The notes: generated by a model not told the origin, from the letters alone. Positions 1 to 13,914 are shown, counted from the first letter of the stretch. The stretch is DNA of 64,000 nt from Scortum barcoo (GCA_023238725.1 CM041547.1:20570744-20634743), one strand, 5' to 3'. Program-made: numbers and translations.

Positions 1-3000
1 CAGTTCGTGAACTTTGGCCTCTTCTTCCAGAGTCTTTTTAAGCTGTGCCACCTCTGTCTCACGCTTGGATCTGAGCAGGAAGAGCAGAGGTTAACTTGCT
101 TGTGTCGAGACTCAAAGTAATGCCACGCAACATAATGGCCAGAGGTTTAACTGGTGGACATTTCCTTCTGCCAGTATCTCTACCTGAGTTCTTGCTGAGC
201 AGCGGTGGAGTCCAAAGTGTCCTCTAGCTCAGTCTTTAGAGCCTCCAGCTCTTCTCCCAGGTCCCTGCGGTGTTTCTCTGCCTTGGCACGGGCCTGCTTC
301 TCCAGATCCAAATCCTCCTGCAGTTCAGACAGCTGAGCCTCCAACTCACGGATCTTCTTGTGGGCCATGTTCTTCTGCGCTGCCTCCTCCTCGATCCTGA
401 AAGGTGGAGTAGGTCAGCAAATGGAGCATGGGTGGAAAATCTTCAAACGATCATACTTTCATCATCCATTTGATTAAACTAATGTGCAGTCCTACTAGTG
501 ATTGATGAACTGAGTATATGGTAACAATTAATCAAAACAATGAGTCCCATACAGACCTGGCCAGAGCAGCCTGGAGCTCTTCCTCCTTCTTGGCTAGTTG
601 GGCGCGGAGCTCAGCGATTTGGGCCTGGAGCTCCGCAATCTGGTCATGTGTATCAGTGAATTCACCCTCCAGCTTGCGTCGGTTCTTTTCCAGCTCCTGG
701 CGCAGCTTTTCCTCCCTGCGCAGGCGGTCTGACAGAAAGAAAGAACCAATATGAGATTACAGGGAGGAAAGAAAATGCTGAAAGTTGAAAACTGCGATCA
801 CACCTTCTCCTATTAAGAACCAATGGGATTTATAATGGATCTATGTAATCATGTAAGTGACTTTGTCATATTGGTGTTCTCTTCCTACCCTCCAGGTCTG
901 TGATCATGGCCTCGTGTTTGGTCTTGAGTTTCTGCAGGCTCTTGGATTTCTCTTCCTCCTCTGCCAGGTTAGTGGTGAACTCAGAGATCCTCTCCTCTAG
1001 CAGCTTCTTCTCCTGTATACATACATGGGGGAAATGTTTGTTATTTTGAGAGCAAATTGGCACAAAGAGTTCAACTGAGCACAGCTGTAGTCACCAACTC
1101 CATCTTAGTTTTGTCAGTGCACTTTAATTAAAAGAATGAGTAATTACTAGTCTGATTGACCAATCACAATATCCATCACAATGTTTATAGTTCTTTTCAG
1201 CCTAACCTTGTTTAGTTTGTTGTTCTGGTCATCTAGAACCATAACATCCTCTTCTATCTTCTTCAGCTTGGCCTCAAAGGTAACCTTCTCCAGCTGCAGC
1301 TTCTGTCTGGCTGCCTCCTCCTCATCTAGCTGCTGCTCCAAGTCCTGTGTGTAGATAAATGGGAAGAGGGTTGTCAAGAAAAATTTAAACAAGCATTTGA
1401 AGCGTACAAATGTTTCACTTCGTGAGTGTATAGAGTGAGTGAACTTTTCCTATTTACCGATATATTTTGCTGCATCTTCTTTTTCTCTGACAAGAGTTGA
1501 GCAGCACGCTCTTCCTCCTCCTCCACGCGGGCTTCCAGGTCATGAAGGATCTCCTCCAACTCCTGCTTCCTGGCAGCCAGACGAGCTCTCATCTCCTCAG
1601 CCTCAGCACAGAGTTCGGTTTCTGCTTGAAGCTGCTCCTGCAGGGCCATCTTCTCAGCACTTAGCTACAAACAGAGAGAGATGAGTTTAATATGTCACAC
1701 AGTTGACTTAAATCAACCACATTTAAACAAAACATTTTCCATCCTCCATCACTGAATATGATATGGAAGAGCAGGGGATGTATTCTATATTTGAAGACAA
1801 TTTCCTGACTTGGAACAGAAAATCAACTTAAGACTGAGACCGGTTTTGAAGTTTACCTGTTGCTGTTTTTCCTCCATCTCCTGGAGCTGCTGCTCAGCAT
1901 ACATATGCTTCTCCTTCACTTTATTCAGCTCCTCATCCTTGGCCAGCATCTCCTCCTCCTGCCTGCTGACTTGCAGAAGGGGCTTCACCTGAGGACAAAT
2001 GGTGGAAATTAAGAGAGTTAGGAAAGACAAAAGGGGAGCAAGCTCTGACACTGGAAAAAGAAAGGTTGCGAAAAGCACAGAAACAAAAATATTGACTGAG
2101 ATCTTTTAGGAGATGGAGATTCACCTTTGTGAAAAGTCTCCACCACTGCCAGTTCCTGAGTTTAAGATAAGCGGCACAGTTCCTCTGGATCACCTTCATT
2201 GCAGTCAGCTGCTGCTGTCTCTTGGCAAAGGCCCTACAAAGCAATATTACACACGTTCAATCATACTTCATATTACCCTGCAATTCAATGGAACCAACTT
2301 GACAACAAGTAATAACTTTACATTATTATCATTATTATATCTGATTGTGATATTTTGACATTAATAGAAAGTGGTCATTGTCTCCTCTTACTTGCGGGCC
2401 ACGTAGCCTCTGCACCAGGCCTGGAAACTGATGATGATGTCTGTGATCTTCATGTCCCTTTCCTCCTCCAGGTGAGCCAGGACTCCTGCTCTGAAGAAAA
2501 CTTTACTCTGGCCGATCCGGTACAAGTTGGGATCCAGCTCCAGGCTTTTGATCTGGCAGGACAGGAGAGGCACTGATCAGTCACATTGCAGAGGGACGAG
2601 GTATTGTGGGGCTTAGCTTGAATTGTGTCGACCTCTTACCATGAGCACACAGGCCTGTTTTCCATCCATGAAGCCCTTGGGGATCGCATTGGGAGTGAGG
2701 ATTTCGTACCTTGGAGAGGAGCAGACATAAGCATTTGATTTTTTCTTACACATACCTTCCAGAGAAGAATACATAATGCTAACAGCGTTATAGTTTGTTA
2801 CCTCTGTCTGAACTCCTGGAAGACGATGCGGTTGGGGAATCCCTGTCTGCAGATACGAATGCCCTCTAGGACACCATTGCATCTAAGCTGGTCCAGAACC
2901 AGATGGGGGTCCAGTTTACCAGCCTGAGAAAGGGAGACATTTGTTGATTAACAGTGTGGCTTAAACAAAGAGACCAACAGTTCTATTCTGCACAGGAGCT

Positions 3001-6000
3001 TTTGGCATTTATCGACCAAAAACTTCCAAGAACTATGGCGTCAGAGTACTAAACCAGGAAAAGTCCCTTTTGTGCATTCCTTTTTCCACCGTATTAAAAA
3101 ACACTGTCGAACTCGCTCACTTGTACCAACATCTGTATCTAACTTTGTTTGAACATTAATAAACTAAGAAATGCACTCACATCAATACTAGAGTGCTCCT
3201 TTGTTTTATGAAGGTTGAAGGTTATGAAGACTGACTGTTCCCTCCAACCATAAGTTGTTAGAAAGTACTACCCCTGCAACAGTGACTTTTTCCATTTTAT
3301 TTTTTTAATTTAATGTAAATTTAATTAAAAAAAATTTTTACACCTGGAACTATTGTACCGGAACTACCCTTAGTGACAAGTTCCTTCAGTCAAAACACTA
3401 ATAGACGCCAGGATTCATTCGATACCTTTTTCTCATGGTTGGGGATGATGCAACGAACAAAGTTGGGGTTTGTGTTCCTCAGCGTGGCCATGAGCTTGGA
3501 CAGCTGCTCTTTGTACAGCTGGCCCACTGTGCGGAACATGCCCTTGCGAGTCTTAAAAGCACCGGGCATCTCGGACATGCCAGACACCTTGTCCAGGCCC
3601 ACAATGCGATCCACTGAATGAGAAACAATAAAGGAAAAAAACAAGAGAAATAGAGGGAAGAGAGACATTATGTAAGAAACCAGCAGGTTTTCATTTAATC
3701 ACTTGAATATTTAAAATCAGGCAAACTCAAACCAAATGCATGTCACAAGGAAGAATGAATATGACCATTGTCTCTCCACTACCTCTTGGTAGATAAACAC
3801 CAGGAGAGAGTAGAGGAGGCTCATAATATCAGGACCAGTGAAACACCACACAAACACCGAGTGAATGCGGAGAGGAAACAGGAATCAGGAGTAGGATGAC
3901 AGCGTGGAGTCACAAAAAGCCGGTGAAGCGTGGTGAGATTGCACACCATAACAGAAAAAAAAATTCAGTGCAGTGAGTGGAGGGACTGGTCGAGTGTTAA
4001 CACTGCCGGTCTGTGGTTCTCTGAGTGGAAACTATGTGTGATGTCTCAATTAAATGTATGTGTGTATGTGTGTGTGTCAGGAAGGTGACAAACTGGCGGT
4101 TGCAGTGGGCATGTATTTTTGTGGTGATTAAAACAACCAAAAACAACCAAACCAAACCCATGCAGTTTATACCCATCGCTGCAGTACCCAAGACCAACAC
4201 CAGGAGTCCCCAAACAACACTATTACACAAGAGGGAGAAAAGGAGAGTTCAATGACAGAGCATCAGGTGGCAAGACGGCCACAAGGTTTTGCTACTGCAC
4301 ACACAGCTGGTCAAAGACACAGAAACAACCCACAAAAATAATCTTAATCCTCTGAATGTTTAAATCCTAAACACAAGTTTGAACATTTAGGAGAAATGGA
4401 TGGATAACATAGTGGATTTATGGTGGAAATAAGCATGTATAAAACAAACAGCAGGAGAGGGAGAAACAAATGAAAAAGAAACCTCATCACCTGAGTCTGA
4501 GTGTAGAATAGGAAAACGCTGATAAAAATAGGCTCTCTGACAATTCTGTACCTCTGAGACCCAGTAAAAGAAAAAATGACAGACAAAATGGGGCCGTACA
4601 GAGGAAGAAATGGATGGAAACAACAAGTGGGATGTGAGAAGGTAAAAACAAAGGTCCACACACCAGACAGTAAAAAGAGAAAGAAAGAACTGTGAAATGC
4701 AAAACAGGAACATGAAGCCAACAGTTAATTCCCATATCAAGCACATCCACAGGAGGCAGCAATTCCTGAGTTATAACAACCAAATAAACATCTGTCTCAA
4801 CTCACCGTCCCTCCAGAGCTCAGAGACGAACTTGTCAGTGGACTGGTTGAGCAGTGTAGCCACATTGTCATTCAAGGGGTCCATGTTTTTCATCAGCCAC
4901 TCGTCTGCTTTATAGTCCACCTGAGGAGTAACATTAGGCACTGACTGTTATGTTTCTTAGTTATTTAGACATTATTAAAGGTCTGAGAATTGGACAAATG
5001 CATGACAGAAAAAAAAAGTACATCAAATTAGGCCTAAGAAACGTATCAATGAGAATGCATTATGATGAATTCTGCATGTTTACCTTGCCAGCATAATGGA
5101 TGATACAGAAGTCTGCCTCATCCTTCAGTTTCTTGGGTTTGAAGAACTTGGGGTGGGTGCCCTGCTCCTGCAGCACCTTCTCAACAAAGCTCTTGTCTGT
5201 GGCTTTGGGAAACCAGCACTCCTCATCCAGCAGAGCGAGGATACCAGGGGGACTGGCCTGCACACCAAAGGGAGAGCACAGATTTTATTGCATGAGATAA
5301 AGAAAACCCCTTAAGCACTACAGAGAAAAGAAAAAACAAAAGGGGCAATATCCGATGCTCAGTCATGCACGCTTGGCAGGTGAGGACGGTTTTCAAACTC
5401 ACAGGTTTCTCGATGAGGTCGATGCAGGGCTGCAGGTCCAGGCCGAAGTCGATAAAGCTCCACTCGATGCCCTCCCTCTGGTACTCCTCCTGCTCCAGGA
5501 TGAACATGGTGTGGTTGAAGAGCTGCTGCAGCTTCTCGTTGGTGTAGTTGATGCACAGCTGCTCGAATGAGTTCAGCTGGGGGACAAAGGAGAAAATGTT
5601 TAACGACACTGTTGGTCAAAAGGTCAATTAAAAACATAGATGAGCTTTAGTATTACTTTTATAAATATGTGTGTGTGTGTGCATGTCTGTACACAGGTCA
5701 ATTATGCTATCTGCTGCACTGTCAAGGCATGCATAGTTTTCCTCACTTATTTACCTCAAAGATCTCAAAGCCAGCGATATCCAAGATGCCGATGAAGGCC
5801 CCTGCCCTGGAGGCCCCCTGCCTCTTGGTCTTGTCCAGAGCCTTGTTGATCCTCATGACAAGCCAGCGGAACATCCTCTCATATGTGGCCTTGGCCAGGG
5901 CCTCCACAGCAAACTCTGCTTGCTCCTGGGTCTGGGCCTTTTGGACGTAGTCTCTGCCCACCTTGATCCTGGGCGACAGGATGGCCCTGGTGAAGTCGGT

Positions 6001-9000
6001 GACATTCATGCCCATCAGGTGGCTCACCTTCTGGGCAGCTGTTGCAGAGGAAACAGGAGGAAGAAAGTGATCAGCACAGCAATGGTGGCATAGACAGAGA
6101 AAGAAGCAGTTTATTTCAGGTTAAGTTCTGACTTACCGGTGTTGTCAGGCATGGAGGCCTGATCTGTGTGGCGTTCCTTCTTGAAGGTCATGTTCCCAAG
6201 CTGCAGCACAGAGGCCACCACCTTCAACATGCCTGCACAAAAACAGGGGCATAAACATGGCTTTAGGTTGCACTGTCACTAGGAGGTCAATACAGGCAAA
6301 GCCCCACTCAAAGAATTGAAAGTTAAAGTAACTTGCTCTCTGCCTTACCAATCTGTTCATCTTCAGGGATACTCATGATCCTCATGGCCTCCAAGGTCTC
6401 TGTAAACAGGTCCTTGTCCTGCTGTCCAGGAATTGTAACGTTCCCGTTGGAAAGGAAACGGTAGTTGTTGTAATTTTCAAGGAGGAGATCATCTGAGAGA
6501 GGAGGATTGAAGATGTGAGATAAATGGCGAAAGAGAAGTCAAAAATCCTTACAGGGAGGATCACTGCAAATCTCTGCAAGAATAAAATACGAATCGCCCT
6601 GTCTTTAAACAGAGAGTCATGTTGCTTACTGCGCAATTTATCTCCGGCTCCTGAAAGCAAGTAGTAGAAGATGTGAAAGGTTCTCTCATCTTTGGCCTGG
6701 CGAATGGCACGGGATTTCTCCAACAAGTCTAGTGGTCAATTAGTCAAGGACAGTTTTCTGATACCATGATTTTATTTTTAAAAAAGAAAAAAGCATTAAA
6801 TTCAAGTTAACCGTGTAGTCTTCAAATCAAACACAAGAACAATGACAGTATCAAGGATACAGGTTTCAATATTGGCACCGACAATGTAACCGTTGACATC
6901 GAAATTGATCCTGATGAATTTTCCCTGGAGGAGGAAAAAAAACATTGAATATTTAACAAACCGTATGTGCAGCAGTCCAGCTGGAAAACAAGCAGTTGAA
7001 AAGAAGTTGGAATCACAAGAGAGCAAGTCTTACGAATCGGGAAGAGTTGTCATTTTTGACTGTCTTGGCATTTCCAAACGCTTCAAGGATGGGGTTAGCC
7101 TGCAGCAGCTGCTTCTCCAGCTCCCCCTGGTGAGAATGAAGAGAATGGCAAAGCAAAATATAAAAAAAATTTCCATTTGCCCACGAAAACCACCACCATT
7201 AAATCAGGATAGTTCTCAGCTGTGGATTCAGATCCAACAAAATAGGTCAGTCACTGTGATGCATCATGAGAACCTCGTATTATATATGATCTGCTATTCA
7301 TTTACTACAATGTTATTTCACTGATTAGTTTGCCACTTTTTAAATAAATATGCTGGCGTCATGGTATGTCAATTGTCACTGATGTACTTACGTCTGAGGA
7401 GAAGAGAGAACATGGAGTGTACAAAACATTTAAACAAAAAGCGATTGGGGAAAAAAAAAAAAAAAAAAAGAGGGACACCATATACACAAATCAGCACACA
7501 CACAAATCGCTTTACCCAAGCATTTCCCCCCACACAAAACGTCATGTTAGTGCCCAAATCTGCAAATACCCAGAGACCACGTGACCCTCATCAGTCCCAT
7601 CACCTGTTACCCAGAGCAGAATAATCCAGTGAACCCCAAGCATATAACAAACATTCCCCTCTCCTCAACACACTGTAAAATATTCTTCCTTTAAGCTATA
7701 CTAACTATCAGAGAAAATTCTGCACCTACACAGTACAGACCATGTGCATTACCAAATTAAATTGCAGCCTTGTGCTTTTACTCATTTGGCTTACCATCAG
7801 TCATATCCACCCAGCAAAAACATGGACTGACATCAGCTAAAACCCAAAAACTACCACTGCACTGATTCATGGGTAAAGCACATGTCACATGTTGAGATTA
7901 AAGAAGCAAGAAGTCAGAGCAATGACACTCTGATTATCAAATTACCTTCAAACAATACAGCAAATTGATTCTGGACTGCTTTTCTGTCACTGATAAATAA
8001 ACTGATGACCCGTCACTGAGATGTACATTAAGGACACACATGGACATACCAGAGTGTCTGTCCAGAGTGTACTGAATAAAATGTTATAATGTATGATCAC
8101 ACTCACTGGCCAAGCAAAAAAGAGAAAAGCACAGTCAAAATTTAGACTCAGACACACAGAATAGCAATACACATTACGAAAAATTCAACCAGACAAATAT
8201 CTAAACACATCTCAGGCTAAAAATTGCTGTGTTTTGTCCAGCAAAGACCCCTCCCTCTTATCCTACTATTGTCTGGCTGAATTTTTCACAGGAACACAAA
8301 TGGCTGCCAATGATCTGCAAACAAACTTCCTCCCAACTTCCTATTGGCCGGCAAGACATGTCACCTCTGCCCTTAACAAAAAGTGACTCCCACATCAGTG
8401 CGCTCGAGCATGGAGGGGAGGAACGGAGAGAGGGAGGATGAGGGGTAAGGTCGGGGGTTGGAAGTGGAAGGTGATGACAGAAGCAGGTGGGGAGGAAGAG
8501 CGAATGGAGGGAGACTGTTAACTCACATGTGACAGGATCGAGCTGTTCTGTTGATGGGAAGAGAGAAATACAACAACCTCAAAAAAAATGATAGATGTGG
8601 TTTTCATCAAACCCCCACTGTGTTGCATCTATCATGAAGCTGGCAGGCCAGATAACAGTAGTGCAGGTTTTCCAGCCAAGTCTGATGTAATGCTCGACTG
8701 CTAGATGGAGTTTTATTTCTGATGAGAAGGTGCAGTAAAATCAGCAAAACAAAATATATCTCAGATGAAGTCAGGACCTCTGGTCTATATAAAATGTCAA
8801 GAGTGCCAGAAGTCTTCAAATCTGCACTATTGTTTTTCTGTGCCTGCAGAGCTATTATCTTGACTGCCACCCTTTTCCTTGGATGGCAGTTCTTTTCTGA
8901 TGCAGCTGTACCACAGAAGAACTTGTCTACTGCAGAAAATGAGAAAATGTGCTGTTTGGATACAACAATGTGATGATGGATTAACAGACATGTACATGGT

Positions 9001-12000
9001 TGATCAAGTGGGTGAAAGAGAGAAAAGAAAATATAATTCCTGCAAGGTTAAAGCACTAGAGGAATTACAGATCCTGTCTCCCTTGAAAATGAATCTATAG
9101 TAGGGAGTGAAGTGAGAGATGAAGGGAGTTGAATGATAAAAAAGTGTCACTGGAGGATGTACAATGAAAGAGCAATGGGAGGGAAGATTTGAAGGATGAA
9201 CGGTGTGGACTAGAGGCAGGACTGACCTGATCTTTCTTGGTCTTGTGAGAGGAGGCCACGTGAGCCAGATACTGGATGACCTTCTTGGTGTTCTCTGTCT
9301 TACCCGCACCAGACTCTCCTCTACAAGCAAAACAGAAAAAAAATACAGAGTCGAAGGATTTAGAGATGGGAGGTCTAAAACACAAACCAATGATAGCCAA
9401 GAGCTGATAAAAAAAAAATCATTTCTAAACAATGTTAACACAACAGTACAAGTACTTCTGCTTTAATGTGTTATGTGGTGTCTATGTGCACATCTGTGAC
9501 TCACGTGCAAAGAATGGACTGGTCTTCACGATCTGCAAAAAAAAAGTGAAAATGTTGATTATGTAACTTCAGCAGAACAACAATGCTGCATAATTTAAGT
9601 GTGCATATGTTATCACCAGAGCGCATACAGTTTTTATATGTACAACAGGAAGTAGATTGGCCACAGACAGGAAATCAATATCCGGCTTCCTGTGACTGAA
9701 GAGAGGCACTGCTGCATTTCTGACTAACCGACTAATTACGAGTCTCCTCCCATAACGTGGTCTGAACATTTTGCTGGAGCCAAAAATGGATAAAAAGAGC
9801 ACCAATAGGACAGGGCTGTTTGGGTGGTGCTCATGACAGACACACAGCACATCAGGAAAACAGGCCTAAAAAGGGGACTGTGTTTCAAAGCTGAGAGTGC
9901 ATACAGGAGGTGGACTAAAGAAACACTATAGTATCACTCCAGGAAATAGTAATTAGGTGCTTGTAATGTTCAGCCTTTGTTCTGTTGATTCATGTCACAA
10001 AATGATGCATACATATGTAATGTGGTAAGGATAAAAGACTCAGAAAAGCAAGGTGACATATGCAAACAGGGTCTCTGTTTTAATAGGATATGTCTCTGAC
10101 ATAATGAAAGTCTTAAAAATGTATCACTCAGGAACAAACTAATATTATGAGCATAACAAAATGAGTATCTATTGTATTTATTTATTTAATCCCTGTATAT
10201 CCTTCCAAAGAAAGGGACTACTAAACTGTATAGGAGACACACAGGCCTCATTTTTTAAATAAAACTGTCTTTGCTATAATTGAGAGCATCTGGTATTTTC
10301 TGAGGCCAGTGGGGCAAATAAATCATCAGAAATACTCGACTGTCTTCCACTTTAGCTCCACACATAAGCTGCTCCCATGTACCTTATTTAAGTTTATAGA
10401 GAGGGTAGTGATACAAACAAACTGCCAATATTACAGTATGTATGTGTACATGTAGTCTCTTAGGAGCCTCGCAGTTTATATCTCTGTGTGGTACCACTTA
10501 AGAGCACAGTAGCTTCATTGAATAAGTCTTAAATAGGGATCCAGATTACAAGCTTGGAGACACTAAAATAACTGGCAAAAGTTTGAATCAAAGCAGAAAG
10601 GAAAATGTCCATCATGTCTGCCAGCAGACCGTAAATTCCACTTCATTATTTCCTTCTAATGTTGTCATGCAATACTCTGAACAGTTTTTACAGTGGGGAC
10701 GGTGACTTACCCTGCATCATGCTTCTGTAAGATGTGTCAGTAATGGCATAGATATGAGGCGGCATTTCATGCCTCTTCTTGCCCTTGTACATTTCGACAA
10801 TCTCCTCTGAGTAGATGGGCAGGTTCTTGTAGGGGTTTATGACGACACAGAAGAGACCGGAGTATGTCTGCAGGACAGAGCGAGGTGGCATTTAAAAAAA
10901 AAATCTGCAATTTAACATTGAATAAGAGGAAATAGAAAAGATATCAGTGGTTTTGGGGTTCATTACAATAGATTAAGTCTAATTCTAGAGGTTGGGCATG
11001 TGTAAATACCTTATCATGATTTGCAAATAACCATTTAGTGTGCAGGGAGGAATCAGGATCATGGACTGGGTTTCTAGTCCTATCATACGCTAGCATGCAA
11101 CTACAAGTACTTCAAGTGCAAAAATCTGCTTCTCTACAAAATAAAGAAGATGTACTTGGCACTGATTCAGTAGTAAAAGTTCTTCCCGCATCAACGCTGA
11201 GCTCAAAGTTTCTCATGAATTCAGATTTCTTACGCAATCTCAACCCCGCCCTGCTGCAAGTTTAAACTGATGATTGACCTTGGCACTGTTAAACTACAGC
11301 TACTTGACAGGTTGGCCGAGTCATATCTCAGATCTCTGTGGTATCTTTTCTGCTTTGAGGCCAACATTAAAACCCTCCTTAATTCTTCTCTATAAACACC
11401 ACTAAATTTTGTCTTTGTATCTGGACTCATTTCTCCTCCAACCATACTTCAGATTTTTTTTCTATGTGCTGCATTCCTTTGCTTCCCTCCCATCATCTCT
11501 GTACTGGCATATCTCCCTCTGTTGTACACTTGCTCTCCCCTGAGAGATGCTCAATCAAAAGACTACAGAGCCTAGAGGAACTCTAACCAACCATAGCCCG
11601 GATCTCTGGGGGCTGTGAGGGAGGGGACACTGGGCTGTGTTGATATGACCGGGTCACACCACAGAGTCAAGCAGACCAAATCACTCCCAGCCCAGCACAT
11701 GGGGATAAATGACATTAATTATAGGGGCAGTAATAGCCCTTACAACACCATTTACATTCCATATCCAAAAAAACATGACTGGACTCTGGAGCCCCTCCCT
11801 CACTCCCTAACTCTGGACCCCATTGTTCCCTGCAGCTTCCTGTTTACAAGATAACTCCAAACACAGAGATGGGGGAGAGAGCAAACAACACAGTGCTAGA
11901 GGGAACAGGGTGAGAAAGGGGATCGAGAGTGCAGGAAGAGAACGTTTGCATACCATGAACATGTTAACAGAGTGCACATTTTCTTTGCAGTGACAATTTG

Positions 12001-12699
12001 AACACAATGGGGCTGTCTTACACAATGGGGCTTAATGAGATAATGAGGAGGTTAGACAGGGAGATGAATTGGTTTGGAGGCTGGCCATGGCAGATTGTTT
12101 TCTATAAGCCAGTGGGGATTTCATAACAAAGGAAAATAGTTTAAACCATGTTACTGGGGGTCAAGTTAGCCTGATGACTGTTTGGTGGACAAGCGCATTA
12201 AGAACAATGCTGAGGGAAATGTGTAATATCACACGTAGCTGTGTTTTTTTTTTAAGAACACAAAATAAACATAATATTTAAAATGTTGATTTATTTAAGT
12301 GAGGTACAATGTATGAATCAATGCTTTATGGTAATTTGCGTCAACAACGGCTTGAAACTCACATATATGAGGCCAGAGTAGTATCTCTCCTTCAGGTTGT
12401 GCAGCACGGAGGCTTCGTTCAGGCAGGTGAGCTCAGCCATGTCCTCCACCTTGCTGAACTTGGGTGGATTCATCTTCTGGATGTCGTCCTTGTTCACTTT
12501 GATCTTCTTCCCAGAGTCTGCCAGCTCCACCACACACTCGTCGCCGCGCTCCTCCTTCACAGAGCCGGCCTCGAAGCCAAGGCGCTCCGAGGGCACCCAT
12601 ACCAGCTTCTTGGTGGCCCAGCCCAGCCTGGTCAGCCTGCGCCAGAGGGTTGTTGACCATATTGCGGTCCACGTACAGGAACTTGTCTGCACCTGACAT
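1..12699 (-). CDS. myh9: Non-muscle myosin II heavy chain (MYH9-like), 5' 25 coding-containing exons, 3' end outside window
   Basis: Actin-based motor heavy chain; it pairs through a coiled-coil tail and drives cortical contractility. Exons holding coding sequence (minus): 12704-12363 (ATG at 12699, Kozak CCACCATG), 10867-10711, 9532-9505, 9320-9227, 7126-7034, 6924-6861, 6728-6630, 6492-6349, 6232-6137, 6038-5755, 5576-5403, 5257-5084, 4920-4806, 3613-3426, 2923-2802, 2709-2640, 2552-2392, 2233-2125, 1988-1857, 1664-1458, 1344-1207, 1012-889, 728-557, 396-184, 70-1. All junctions are GT-AG and keep phase. Visible motifs: P-loop GESGAGKT (9320 exon), NDNSSRFGK switch I, DIAGFE switch II (5755-6038), converter and IQ-type neck (2552-2125), then heptad coiled coil. 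MYH9 rather than MYH10 or MYH14 is supported by the N-terminus, the tail start and the adjacent txn2. Two oddities: a 10-bp frame-breaking insertion in the first coding exon and an extra RAGA before switch II. Which fish paralogue (a or b) is not decided. Confidence 0.95.
2985..3385. repeat. Degenerate dispersed repeat in a myh9 intron (GGAACTA-type)
   Basis: Phrases such as 'TACTAAACCAGGAAAAGTCC' and 'CTGGAACTATTGTACCGG' resemble a segment at 13430-13560 (TTCCAGGGACTAAACCCAG, then TTTTGTACATTCCTGTTTG). The two look like copies of one old element. Class unknown. Confidence 0.35.
8527..8547 (-). other. myh9: Candidate 21-nt cassette microexon at myosin loop 1
   Basis: Inside the intron between the KKDQ exon (ending 9227) and the GELEKQ exon (starting 7126) lies a 21-nt segment with a pyrimidine tract and acceptor (ATCAACAG) on one side and a consensus donor (GTGAGT) on the other. 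It is phase 0, like both neighbours, and encodes NSSILSH. This is the site where MYH11 (SM-B, seven residues), MYH10 (B1) and MYH14 (C1) take loop 1 inserts. No transcript evidence is available here. Confidence 0.6.
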
Positions 12700-12708
12700 G
12701 GTGGCTGT

Positions 12709-12855
<147 letters not shown>

Positions 12856-13429
12856 CTGGGAAATTAAAAAAAAAAAATCATTGACAGGTCAGAAACCCTG
12901 ATGCTAAACCACAAAAACAGATCAATTCTGATCATCATTTAAATGTCCTCAGTATTTGACAGACAAAAGGCAGGGAGGTTGCCTAAAAAAAGGACTTTTT
13001 TCCTGGTCCAGAGCTTTGCTATCCTTTCATCTTCACAAGCAACCTCTGAGAAATCCAAAGGTCACCGCTGAAAGGATGTACAACAGGCAGAGTCTGCTCA
13101 AATTAGGTCGGGTCGACATAAAACAAAACCATGTCAAATAAGGCCGTTACTTCTTCACCAACTGCTACTTAATTCAATCTCCAGCTGCTGGACCAGTGCG
13201 GGTGACAGGACAAACATTTGCCCAAGATCACAGAGATTTAAAGTTCCTCTCCAGGCAGAGTTGCCTCCAGTTTGTCTGAGCGCTCCAACAAACACAACTG
13301 TCTGTTTGCTGGTGGGAAGCCTGTGAGGGAGCTTGTCTTTGTTGTTGGTCCTGCTGGTTTGTGAGGGCGGCTGTGTTCAGAGGGGGGAGGAGGGGAGTGG
13401 ACTGTGGGTGATTCTGGAGTGATACTGTA

Positions 13430-13560
13430 AAACCTGGTCCTTATCAGAGAAATAGTTCCAGGGACTAAACCCAGTAACTAAATTAGGAAACAAGTCGCTT
13501 TTGTACATTCCTGTTTGCGTTTTTTTCTGCTTCAAAGAAACCTTAACGATAAATGATCAG
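13430..13560. repeat. Second copy of the GGAACTA-type dispersed repeat
   Basis: It shares 'GGGACTAAACCCAG' and the 'TTTTGTACATTCCT' phrase with the 2985-3385 segment ('TTTTGTGCATTCCT' there). Diverged and partial. Confidence 0.35.
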
Positions 13561-13914
13561 AGATAAAGAGTAAAAAGCAAGTTTTGTCTGAGCACTGAGA
13601 GCACAGTCATCATGTTGTTGAAACAGTAAATCACAAAGCAGTCCTCATGTGGTCAATGTTTCTTGGTTAGTTTTCTGATAAAGTACAGACATGCATTAAT
13701 ATGCTAAAATTTAACGTTTTGCTTCTCTTGGTAGCCTACCATTACTTTTTATTTCCCCCTTTTAGACTTTGATATCAGGTGTATACTTTTATTTTAACGT
13801 TAGTAATAACATTCGAAGTCCACAAGCTTGATACAAGCCAGAATAAATGAGAAGCAGTGATCGTTTGTGTTTAACCAGTGACCGGTGACGATCAGTAATG
13901 CAATCTCTACCTCA

